From NCBI GenBank assembly GCA_913056225.1, contig CAJXMQ010000069.1, positions 1 to 5,453 of the forward strand: a stretch of DNA of 5,453 bases. Direction: 5' to 3'. The translations under genes and the position numbers were made by a program. A model generated the notes under the pieces. It had not been told where the DNA came from and did not search any database. It saw nothing but the letters and a program-made list of their open reading frames with translations. Shown here in pieces: positions 1 to 5,453 of this stretch. Position 1 is the first letter of the stretch. Each line of letters starts with the position of its first letter. This stretch comes from an uncultured Micrococcales bacterium (lineage in GTDB: Bacteria; Actinomycetota; Actinomycetes; Actinomycetales; Microbacteriaceae).

Positions 1-140
1 ATATCGCTTTCCAGATGTGTTGCTCCATGTATCAAAGCCTGCTCAAACGCAGGGATGGTGTTTTCATCAACATCTTCGCGATGTTGACTCAGTCCGCGGT
101 GAGCCAAAAGACAGAACTCACCATCAATGAAATACGACAT
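1..140 (-). CDS. Glycerophosphodiester phosphodiesterase family protein, N-terminal fragment (cut by window edge)
   Basis: Translating the minus strand from the ATG at 140-138 gives 46 complete codons, open to the left edge. The fragment begins MSYFIDGEFCLLAHRG and carries the hallmarks of the GDPD family: the HRG motif (His14, Arg15), the ENT-P-F segment (Glu26-Phe32), and the E-x-D pair (Glu44, Asp46). Family knowledge assigns His14 and Arg15 to catalysis and phosphate binding, and Glu44/Asp46 to the divalent metal. The family hydrolyses glycerophosphodiesters to sn-glycerol-3-phosphate and an alcohol. There is no signal peptide before the HRG motif, so the protein is probably cytoplasmic. 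An AGGGG Shine-Dalgarno-like stretch lies 4 nt upstream of the ATG and supports this start. The gene is divergent from the YczE-like gene. Most of the protein lies outside the window, so the subfamily and symbol cannot be given. Confidence 0.85.
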   Translation of the reverse strand, partial: MSYFIDGEFCLLAHRGLSQHREDVDENTIPAFEQALIHGATHLESD

Positions 141-148
141 CTAGCCCC

Positions 149-154
149 TATGCT
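149..154 (+). promoter_or_regulatory. Possible -10 element (TATGCT) for the YczE-like gene
   Basis: TATGCT fits the TANNNT pattern of a sigma-70-type -10 box. It lies in the short gap between the divergent GDPD and YczE-like genes. A transcript starting 7 nt after it would begin at the GTG at 161, the same 6-nt spacing seen at the trpD and ctaE starts. No matching -35 box is visible, and a six-base match in A+T-rich DNA is weak evidence. Confidence 0.25.
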
Positions 155-178
155 TTGGATGTGTTGAAGCCTATTTCC

Positions 179-766
179 ATGAAACAGCTTATCCGGGTGC
201 TGATCGGACTTTTTATATATGGTGGCGGGCTTGCGCTCATGGTGTCCGCAGAAATAGGCCTTTCGCCCTGGGACGTATTGGCCATGGGTATATCACTACA
301 AACAACACTCAGCTTTGGTTGGTCCACTGTATTAGTGTCCGGGCTGGTGCTGCTTCTTTGGATACCGCTAAAGGTCAAACTAGGCCTTGGTTCAGTTTTG
401 AATGCCGTATTGGTTGGACTATTTGCAGACCTGTGGCTTACTTTTTTACCCACATACGAGTTGATGATTTCAAAGATCGCAGTGTTTTCGTTGGGGACGC
501 TGACAATCGGAATGGCAACCGGGTTATACATCTCAGCAGGATTGGGCAAAGGTCCCAGGGATGGTCTAATGGTTGGAACCGCAGAACGAACCAAAAAGCC
601 TTTTTGGATGGTCCGAAGTTTTTATGAAGTCACTGTGCTGCTAATTGGCTTCTCGCTTGGTGGGCCAATCGGTCTTGGCACAATCATCTTTGTTGTCTCT
701 ATTGGATATCTCACTCAGTTGGGATTGAGGCTATTCAAGCTGGCCGATCGCCGCGGTATTGTATAG
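179..766 (+). CDS. YczE/YyaS-like integral membrane protein of unknown function
   Basis: The 195-residue product is a hydrophobic protein with about five predicted membrane segments (roughly residues 4-23, 47-64, 72-90, 99-119 and 148-180). It resembles the YczE/YyaS membrane proteins through an E-x-GLSPWDVL segment at 25-34, the GLGKGPRDGLM loop at 121-131, and GGPIGLGTII at 161-170. These proteins are found in many bacteria, and their biochemical role is not settled, so no function is assigned. The C-terminus is short and basic (ADRRGIV). The start is uncertain. ATG 179 gives the usual short N-terminus just before the first helix and has a weak GAAG 9 nt upstream. In-frame TTG 155 and GTG 161 would add 8 or 6 residues, and GTG 161 could be a leaderless start after TATGCT. 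The gene converges on trpD with a 37-nt gap. Confidence 0.8.
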   Translation: MKQLIRVLIGLFIYGGGLALMVSAEIGLSPWDVLAMGISLQTTLSFGWSTVLVSGLVLLLWIPLKVKLGLGSVLNAVLVGLFADLWLTFLPTYELMISKIAVFSLGTLTIGMATGLYISAGLGKGPRDGLMVGTAERTKKPFWMVRSFYEVTVLLIGFSLGGPIGLGTIIFVVSIGYLTQLGLRLFKLADRRGIV

Positions 767-803
767 TTGCCGATAATATACATTATGTAAAGTACTATTT
801 TTC

Positions 804-1865
804 TCAGGCTGAGTGGGAAGCTCTTGTCCACTCCTCCAGCTTCGACAGAGACTTGCCTGAATCAATTGCCTCGACGCACAGAAGGTATTTCTGTTTCAAT
901 CTGCCATTTATGTCAAGCTTGGAGGTCGCTGAATCTTTTGCAAGGTCGTAAGCGACCAATCCAGCTGCAGCGTTGAGTGCAACCATGTCTTTGATTTGTT
1001 GCGAGTTTTTGAACTGAGCGCCAGAGAGCAAATCCGTTGTGATTTTTGCGTTGTGTTTGGCATCTCCGCCAATTAGCTGGTCAATGTTGGCCTTTTCTAT
1101 CCCCAGATCACTAACCGAAACCCGGTGATGAGCGATTTTCCCGTCATAAATCTCCCAAATTGAGTTTTCCGAGCAGGTGGAAAGTTCATCCATTCCATCA
1201 TCTGCCCTGAAAACCAACCCTGTCCTCCCCCGCTGCTTCAACTCTTCGGCCATTAGTGGAGCACCTTTTTCATCACTCACTCCTAATGCAGTGGCTATTG
1301 GCTGAACCGGGTTGGCAAGAGGCCCTAAGAAGTTAAAGGTGGTTGGAATTCCAATTTCTTTTCTGACTGGACCCACGTGGCGCATCGCAGGATGAAAAAC
1401 AGGTGCGAAAAAGAAGGCAATTCCAGCCTGTTCAAACACCTTTTTCACCTGATGCGGCGACAAATCCAATCTGATACCCAAGACTTCCAGCATCTCACTT
1501 GCCCCAGTCTTGCCGCTGGCTGACCGTGAGCCATGTTTTAGCACTGGAATTCCGGTGGAGGCAGCCACTATTGATGCCATTGAGGAGATGTTCACGGTTC
1601 CGAACATGTCTCCCCCGGTGCCAACAATGTCCACCGCGTCACTGCCAGTTTCAAGCAACACTGAATTTTCAAGCATCACATCAACAAGTCCCGCTAATTC
1701 TTCAACGGTTTCGCCTTTGGCTCGGAGTGCAATTATGAATGCCCCCATCTGGGCCTCAGACGCCTCTCCGCTCATAATTTCTCTCATGGCCCAAGAGGAT
1801 TGCTCCCTTGACATTGAGGTGCCCGCTAAGAGTTTGTGCAAAATTTCGGGCCAGGTGGAAGACAT
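804..1865 (-). CDS. trpD: Anthranilate phosphoribosyltransferase TrpD
   Basis: This 353-residue protein catalyses the second committed step of tryptophan synthesis, transfer of phosphoribose from PRPP to anthranilate, in the cytoplasm. Residues 1-70 form the small helical domain. The PRPP site follows: GTGGD at 82-86, NISS at 92-95 and a KHGxR motif at 110-114. The anthranilate site includes the segment around Arg168 (GPVRKEIG). The Mg-binding Asp226-Glu227 pair lies in DDGMDELS. Length is normal, and no frameshift or stop is seen. One oddity is that KHGxR reads KHGSR; family members usually have Asn in place of Ser113, where it contacts anthranilate. I chose ATG 1865 over the in-frame TTG 1871 because a TAGTAT hexamer ends 6 nt before it and neither start has a Shine-Dalgarno sequence. 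Other trp genes are absent here; trpD beside ctaE is a conserved actinobacterial arrangement. Confidence 0.95.
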   Translation of the reverse strand: MSSTWPEILHKLLAGTSMSREQSSWAMREIMSGEASEAQMGAFIIALRAKGETVEELAGLVDVMLENSVLLETGSDAVDIVGTGGDMFGTVNISSMASIVAASTGIPVLKHGSRSASGKTGASEMLEVLGIRLDLSPHQVKKVFEQAGIAFFFAPVFHPAMRHVGPVRKEIGIPTTFNFLGPLANPVQPIATALGVSDEKGAPLMAEELKQRGRTGLVFRADDGMDELSTCSENSIWEIYDGKIAHHRVSVSDLGIEKANIDQLIGGDAKHNAKITTDLLSGAQFKNSQQIKDMVALNAAAGLVAYDLAKDSATSKLDINGRLKQKYLLCVEAIDSGKSLSKLEEWTRASHSA

Positions 1866-1871
1866 GCCCAA

Positions 1872-1877
1872 ATACTA
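1872..1877 (-). promoter_or_regulatory. Probable -10 element (TAGTAT) of a leaderless trpD promoter
   Basis: Read on the minus strand, TAGTAT matches the TANNNT -10 pattern and is followed by exactly 6 nt and then the trpD ATG. That spacing puts the expected transcription start at the A of the start codon. No Shine-Dalgarno sequence precedes the ATG, consistent with the leaderless mRNAs that are common in actinobacteria. The expected -35 position (about 1895-1900) falls in a G+C-rich block and does not resemble TTGACA. Confidence 0.55.
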
Positions 1878-1899
1878 CCGCCAGGAGCGGGCGGCGCCG
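1878..1899. promoter_or_regulatory. G+C-rich block with perfect 8-bp palindrome between the divergent trpD and ctaE promoters
   Basis: Twenty of these 22 bases are G or C, whereas the next 21 bases (1900-1920) contain only two. The block includes the perfect palindrome CGGCGCCG at 1892-1899. It also has a 5-bp inverted repeat, CCGCC at 1878-1882 against GGCGG at 1890-1894, with a 7-nt loop. The palindrome is centred about 1 bp from the midpoint between the two start codons, and it covers the expected -35 positions of both promoters. A shared protein-binding site is possible, but this is inference; no known operator consensus is recognised. Confidence 0.35.
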
Positions 1900-1911
1900 A
1901 AAAAAATAGTT

Positions 1912-1917
1912 TAGAAT
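1912..1917 (+). promoter_or_regulatory. Probable -10 element (TAGAAT) of a leaderless ctaE-qcrCAB promoter
   Basis: TAGAAT is close to the TATAAT consensus and is followed by exactly 6 nt before the ctaE ATG at 1924. The expected transcription start is therefore the start codon itself. There is no Shine-Dalgarno sequence in front of ctaE, in contrast to the three downstream qcr genes, which all have one. The expected -35 position (about 1889-1894) reads GGGCGG, so a canonical -35 box is missing. An A-run at 1900-1906 occupies part of the spacer. Confidence 0.6.
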
Positions 1918-1923
1918 ATTGGT

Positions 1924-2544
1924 ATGTCTGCCACTAATCTGTCCGGAGCGCCGGTCATAAATCGCCCCAATGCCACCTCGGTTGGAACGATTGTTTGGCT
2001 GGGCAGTGAAGTTATGTTCTTCGCCGCCCTGTTTGCAATGTATTTCAGCCTCAGAGCGGGAGCTCCCGATCTATGGGAAAACGACACTCAAATTTTGAAT
2101 GTCCCCTTCGCATTGGTAAACACAATAATTTTGGTCTCTTCGTCATTCACCGCTCAGTTCGGTGTTTTTGCTGCTGAAAGAATGCAGCCCAGGGCGACTG
2201 GGGCCTCCCCTCTCAAGTGGGGAATGGTCGAGTGGTTCATGCTCACATATCTGCTCGGATCAATCTTCGTTGCCGGCCAGATTTGGGAATACGCAATTTT
2301 GGTGAGCGAAGGCATCACAATCAGCTCAAACTCTTACGGTTCTGCCTTTTATTTGACTACAGGATTCCACGGTTTGCACGTGGCTGGAGGGTTGATTGCC
2401 TTCCTGTTGGTTGTGGGTAGGGCTTTCGCCGCCAAGAGATTTGGGCATAAAGAGGCGACAGCAGCAATCGTCACCAGTTATTACTGGCACTTTGTTGATG
2501 TCGTTTGGATCGGTTTGTTTCTAGTGATTTACGTATTGAGGTAG
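1924..2544 (+). CDS. ctaE: Cytochrome c oxidase subunit III (aa3-type)
   Basis: The 206-residue product is the third core subunit of the aa3 haem-copper oxidase in the cytoplasmic membrane. It is thought to stabilise the catalytic subunit and help keep proton uptake going. It has five predicted membrane helices (roughly residues 20-42, 60-84, 103-125, 142-168 and 183-204). This is the short actinobacterial form, lacking the first two helices of the seven-helix mitochondrial type. Family motifs are visible: the SEVMFFAALFAMYF segment at 28-41, GFHGLHV at 147-153, and YYWHFVDVVWIGLF at 186-199. The reading frame is intact. ATG 1924 is chosen for its 6-nt spacing from TAGAAT and the position of the first helix. 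It heads a tight gene run, with qcrC starting 4 nt after its stop. The catalytic oxidase subunits are not in this window. Confidence 0.95.
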   Translation: MSATNLSGAPVINRPNATSVGTIVWLGSEVMFFAALFAMYFSLRAGAPDLWENDTQILNVPFALVNTIILVSSSFTAQFGVFAAERMQPRATGASPLKWGMVEWFMLTYLLGSIFVAGQIWEYAILVSEGITISSNSYGSAFYLTTGFHGLHVAGGLIAFLLVVGRAFAAKRFGHKEATAAIVTSYYWHFVDVVWIGLFLVIYVLR

Positions 2545-2548
2545 GGAT

Positions 2549-3322
2549 ATGTCAGATAAGAAGTCAATTCGGAGAAAGCCCTGGGCTACCTCTCTAGTTA
2601 TCCTGCTGGGTCTGATTCTGAGCGGTGGAGGTTACGCTGCTGCGACAACAACTGTTCAGAACGAATCAGGTGCCGAGATGATCGAGGAAGGCCGCAAGTT
2701 GTTCTTGGCAAACTGCGCCACTTGTCACGGAATGAACAGTGAGGGAACCGAAGCGGGTCCATCTTTGATCGGTGTTGGGGCTGCGAGTGTTGATTTCCAG
2801 GTCGGAACTGGTCGCATGCCAGGACAGGCCAGTGGTGTTCAACTTCGCAAGAAGCCAGTTCAGTTCACAGAAGAGCAAATTCAGGCTATGGCCGTTTACG
2901 TAGCCTCTTTAGCTCCGGGGCCAGCAATTCCAGACGAGCAGTACTTGGATAACACCGGAGACGCAAACCACGGAAGCATGCTGTTCAGGATCAACTGTGC
3001 GATGTGTCACAACGCAGTTGGAGCCGGTGGAGCCTTGACCGAGGGAAAGTTTGCGCCAGCTTTGGAGGGTGTCACTGAAAAGCACATCTACGAGGCCATG
3101 GTCACGGGTCCTCAGAATATGCCAGTTTTCAGTGATGCCAACCTCACACCCGAGGACAAAGAGGACATCATCACCTACCTGAAATACGTTGAAGAGAACA
3201 ATAGCGTGGGTGGCTTCGAGCTTGGCTCAATTGGACCAGTTGCAGAGGGATTATTTATTTGGATATTCGGGTTTGGCTTCATAATCGCCATAACCGTTTG
3301 GTTGACGAGTAGGGCTAACTAG
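2549..3322 (+). CDS. qcrC: Diheme cytochrome c subunit of the cytochrome bcc reductase (QcrC)
   Basis: The 257-residue product is the cytochrome c subunit of the menaquinol:cytochrome c reductase. It has an N-terminal membrane segment (about 13-31), two cytochrome c domains facing outward, and a C-terminal anchor helix (about 233-253). Domain 1 has the haem motif CATCH at 56-60, with Met90 (GRMP) as likely axial ligand. Domain 2 has CAMCH at 150-154, with Met191 (NMPVF) as likely ligand. In actinobacteria the two haems pass electrons from the Rieske centre to the aa3 oxidase within the bcc-aa3 supercomplex, replacing a soluble cytochrome c. A GAGG Shine-Dalgarno sequence sits 7 nt before ATG 2549, inside the last codons of ctaE, suggesting coupled translation. 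Length is close to the family norm, and nothing appears broken. Confidence 0.96.
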   Translation: MSDKKSIRRKPWATSLVILLGLILSGGGYAAATTTVQNESGAEMIEEGRKLFLANCATCHGMNSEGTEAGPSLIGVGAASVDFQVGTGRMPGQASGVQLRKKPVQFTEEQIQAMAVYVASLAPGPAIPDEQYLDNTGDANHGSMLFRINCAMCHNAVGAGGALTEGKFAPALEGVTEKHIYEAMVTGPQNMPVFSDANLTPEDKEDIITYLKYVEENNSVGGFELGSIGPVAEGLFIWIFGFGFIIAITVWLTSRAN

Positions 3323-3329
3323 GAAAAGC

Positions 3330-4370
3330 ATGAGTGATCTAGAGAAAAACGACAAACACGAAGAGGAACACTTCGAGTATGACGGTGGTGCTGCCGTAGT
3401 CCCTGCCGACAAGATCGAAGATCCAGGTCTCGAGCCTCACAGGCTCAGAATGACCGATAAAGACCCGAAGGCTGCCGCCAGAGCTGAAAAGCAGGTGGCT
3501 GCGATGTTTGTTATCTCCATCATTGGAGCAATAGTCGCAGTTTGGGGCTACGTGGCATTCCCTATTGTTGGCGATGATCTAACCAATACACGCAACAATG
3601 CACTTTGGGTTGGCGTTGGAATGGCACTGAGCTTGCTAGGACTTGGTTTCGGAGCGATCCACTGGGCAAAGACTCTGATGCCGGATAACGAAATCGTTGA
3701 ACAAAGGCATCAGTCACGCTCAGAGCCAGAAACCAGGGCCGCAGCAGTTGAAATTTTGAACATGGCTGACGACGAATCAGGTATTTCAAGAAGAAAACTG
3801 ATTAGAAGGACAATGTTTGGGGCCTTGGCATTCCTGCCAATTCCAGCGATTGTGTTGTTTGGAGATCTAGGTCCAGCCGGTGTCGGCGACAAAATGCGAG
3901 TGACTATGTGGGATAGGGGTGTCAGACTGACCCGAGACCCAAGTGGTGTCCCCATCAAGGCCAGCGAGGTAACCGTTGGCTCGACTTTTCACGTTATCCC
4001 GGATGGCTTGAACGATCTCTATCACAAGCTAGACGAGAAGGCCAAGGCTGCTGTGTTGCTCGTGAGAGTAAACCCCTCAGCACTAAATGAAGCTGAGGAT
4101 CGCAAGGATTGGTCCTATGACGGAATCGTTGCCTATTCAAAGATTTGTACTCACGTGGGTTGCCCAGTAGCACTGTATGAGCAACTCACTCACCACCTTC
4201 TTTGCCCTTGCCACCAGTCGACGTTTGACTTGGCAAACCACTGTGAGGTCATTTTTGGCCCAGCAGCTCGTCCTCTCCCCCAGTTGCCAATAACTGTGGA
4301 TGAAGAGGGCTACCTAATCGCACAGAGCGATTTCTTAGAACCAGTCGGACCAACCTATTGGGAGCGCTAA
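3330..4370 (+). CDS. qcrA: Rieske iron-sulfur subunit of the cytochrome bcc reductase (QcrA)
   Basis: The 346-residue protein carries the [2Fe-2S] centre that takes the first electron from menaquinol at QcrB and passes it to QcrC. A charged, acidic N-terminus is followed by helices at about 56-78 and 90-111. Helix three (about 161-179) is preceded by a twin-arginine stretch, SRRKLIRR (153-160). The Rieske domain is at the C-terminus: box 1 CTHVGC at 273-278 and box 2 CPCH at 292-295. Cys273, His275, Cys292 and His295 bind the cluster, and Cys278 and Cys294 form the family's disulfide. GPAARPLPQLPI (310-321) is also conserved. In Streptomyces the related three-helix protein uses Sec for two helices and Tat for the third; the same is inferred here. 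An extra cysteine, Cys305, lies outside the motifs. AGGA overlaps the qcrC stop 5 nt before the ATG. Confidence 0.97.
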   Translation: MSDLEKNDKHEEEHFEYDGGAAVVPADKIEDPGLEPHRLRMTDKDPKAAARAEKQVAAMFVISIIGAIVAVWGYVAFPIVGDDLTNTRNNALWVGVGMALSLLGLGFGAIHWAKTLMPDNEIVEQRHQSRSEPETRAAAVEILNMADDESGISRRKLIRRTMFGALAFLPIPAIVLFGDLGPAGVGDKMRVTMWDRGVRLTRDPSGVPIKASEVTVGSTFHVIPDGLNDLYHKLDEKAKAAVLLVRVNPSALNEAEDRKDWSYDGIVAYSKICTHVGCPVALYEQLTHHLLCPCHQSTFDLANHCEVIFGPAARPLPQLPITVDEEGYLIAQSDFLEPVGPTYWER

Positions 4371-5453
4371 TGAGCACTACTGAAACTAACAAGGAACAGA
4401 ATCAAGGTTTTGCCGCCAATGCTGCAAATTACTTCGACGAGAGAACCAAAATTGGTGGTGGACTGAAGTTCATCGGACGCAAGATCTTCCCAGATCACTG
4501 GTCCTTCATGCTTGGTGAGGTTGCGCTATGGTCCCTGGTAATTACCATCATCTCTGGAACCTTCCTTACGTTTTTCTTCAACCCCTCCATGGCACACGTC
4601 ATTTATGACGGAGCGTATGCACCTCTAAAGGGAACAGAGATGTCAATCGCTTACGCAAGCGCTTTGGATATATCCTTCGAAATCCGCGGCGGACTACTAA
4701 TGCGCCAGGTTCACCACTGGGGAGCACTGCTGTTTGTTGCAGCAATGGGTCTTCACATGCTCAGGGTGTTCTTCACCGGTGCGTTCCGCAAGCCTCGTGA
4801 ACTGAACTGGGTCATTGGATTTTTGTTGTTCATCATGGGAATGGCAGCAGGCTTCACAGGCTACTCATTGCCAGACGACCTACTAAGTGGTAACGGTCTA
4901 AGAATTATCGACGGCATGCTGAAAGGTATTCCTTTCGTGGGTACCGCTGTTTCAAGCGGATTCTTTGGAGGAGAGTTCCCAGGAACTGAAGTTATCTCAA
5001 GACTTTACTCTCTACACATCATGATTGTTCCTGCAATCATCCTGGTACTAGTTGCCCTCCACATGGCGCTATTGATTGTGAATAAGCACACCCAGTACCC
5101 AGGACCAGGACGCACCGAGGGTAACGTTGTTGGTTACCCTGTGCTGCCGGTATATGCAGCAAAGGCTGCAGGATTCTTCTTCATCGTGTTCGGTGTAATC
5201 ATGGCCATCTCCGCCACATTCACCATCAACCCGATCTGGAACTACGGACCTTATGACCCATCCCCTGTTTCGGCTGGTACACAGCCTGACTGGTACATCG
5301 GATGGCTTGATGGTGCGCTTCGACTGGCCCCTGGTCACTGGGACGTAACCATCTTGGGTGGCGAGTACCCAATGGGAATCTTGGTTCCTATGGTAATTAG
5401 CCTCGTGTTCTTGGCTCTGGTCGCTTTGTATCCATTCATCGAACAGTGGATCA
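4370..5453 (+). CDS. qcrB: Cytochrome b subunit of the cytochrome bcc reductase (QcrB), C-terminus cut by window edge
   Basis: The frame from ATG 4370 stays open for 361 codons to the right edge. The start overlaps the qcrA stop by one base (TAATG), with GGGAG 5 nt upstream. The product is the membrane cytochrome b holding haems bL and bH, where menaquinol is oxidised. After a hydrophilic N-terminus, the likely haem-ligand pairs are His115/His129 and His216/His231. The second pair is 15 residues apart, as in cytochrome b6, not 14 as in mitochondrial cytochrome b. PDWY at 306-309 matches the PEWY motif of the quinol-oxidation site and is followed by GWLDGALRLAP. Actinobacterial QcrB is about 540-550 residues, so roughly one third is missing. 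Isoleucine codons lean to ATC (22 of 32), more than in ctaE (5 of 14), which may reflect expression-related codon preference. Confidence 0.97.
   Translation, partial: MSTTETNKEQNQGFAANAANYFDERTKIGGGLKFIGRKIFPDHWSFMLGEVALWSLVITIISGTFLTFFFNPSMAHVIYDGAYAPLKGTEMSIAYASALDISFEIRGGLLMRQVHHWGALLFVAAMGLHMLRVFFTGAFRKPRELNWVIGFLLFIMGMAAGFTGYSLPDDLLSGNGLRIIDGMLKGIPFVGTAVSSGFFGGEFPGTEVISRLYSLHIMIVPAIILVLVALHMALLIVNKHTQYPGPGRTEGNVVGYPVLPVYAAKAAGFFFIVFGVIMAISATFTINPIWNYGPYDPSPVSAGTQPDWYIGWLDGALRLAPGHWDVTILGGEYPMGILVPMVISLVFLALVALYPFIEQWI

Noticed and set aside
148..594. Minus-strand open frame of 148 codons across the YczE-like gene
   Set aside because: It lies fully opposite a gene with clear membrane helices and family motifs, has low-complexity Ser/Pro/Thr-rich content, and shows no recognisable domain. 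It is a shadow frame.
773..786. Inverted repeat ATAAT/ATTAT between the converging YczE-like gene and trpD, as a possible terminator
   Set aside because: The stem is only five A-T pairs with no G-C pair, and no T-run follows directly on either strand. It is too weak to call.
803..813. CTCAG-G-CTGAG inverted repeat next to the TTTTT run at the trpD 3' end
   Set aside because: The one-base centre leaves a real stem of about 3 bp. On each strand the T-run or A-run is on the wrong side for an intrinsic terminator.
1510..1914. Plus-strand open frame of 134 codons opposite the start of trpD
   Set aside because: It is antisense to conserved TrpD motifs, has no domain, and runs through the trpD/ctaE promoter region. 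It is a shadow frame.
1866..1923. A trp attenuator or leader peptide upstream of trpD
   Set aside because: The gap has no short reading frame with tandem Trp codons and no alternative terminator hairpin, and trpD appears to be leaderless.
5069..5338. Minus-strand open frame of 89 codons opposite qcrB
   Set aside because: It lies opposite conserved QcrB sequence including the PDWY motif and has no recognisable features of its own.

Overview
The window looks like ordinary chromosomal DNA from an actinobacterium. Its core is a divergent pair, trpD on the minus strand and the run ctaE-qcrC-qcrA-qcrB on the plus strand. This is the same order as in Mycobacterium tuberculosis and other actinobacteria. 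The diheme QcrC, the three-helix Rieske protein with a twin-arginine stretch, and the short five-helix subunit III are all actinobacterial types. G+C is only around half by eye, low for the phylum. A low-GC aquatic Microbacteriaceae-like lineage would fit, but that placement is inference.

Layout: positions 1-140 hold the N-terminal 46 codons of a glycerophosphodiester phosphodiesterase on the minus strand, cut by the window edge. Back to back with it is a YczE/YyaS-type membrane protein on the plus strand, ending at 766. It converges on trpD (minus, 804-1865), and the 37-nt gap between them holds no convincing terminator. A 58-nt gap (1866-1923) separates trpD from ctaE and seems to carry both promoters. 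Each has a TANNAT -10-like hexamer exactly 6 nt from its ATG, suggesting leaderless mRNAs. Between them lies a 91% G+C block with a perfect 8-bp palindrome.

From 1924 to the right edge the genes are packed like one operon: gaps of 4 nt and 7 nt, then a 1-nt stop/start overlap. CtaE is part of the aa3 oxidase. QcrC, QcrA and QcrB form the menaquinol:cytochrome c reductase. In actinobacteria the two complexes join in a bcc-aa3 supercomplex in which QcrC carries electrons to the oxidase in place of a soluble cytochrome c. qcrB runs off the edge after 361 codons. No gene-free stretch exceeds 300 bases. I saw no RNA gene, mobile element, CRISPR array or obviously new system; the points worth a second look are the trpD/ctaE control region and an Asn-to-Ser change in the TrpD substrate-binding motif.
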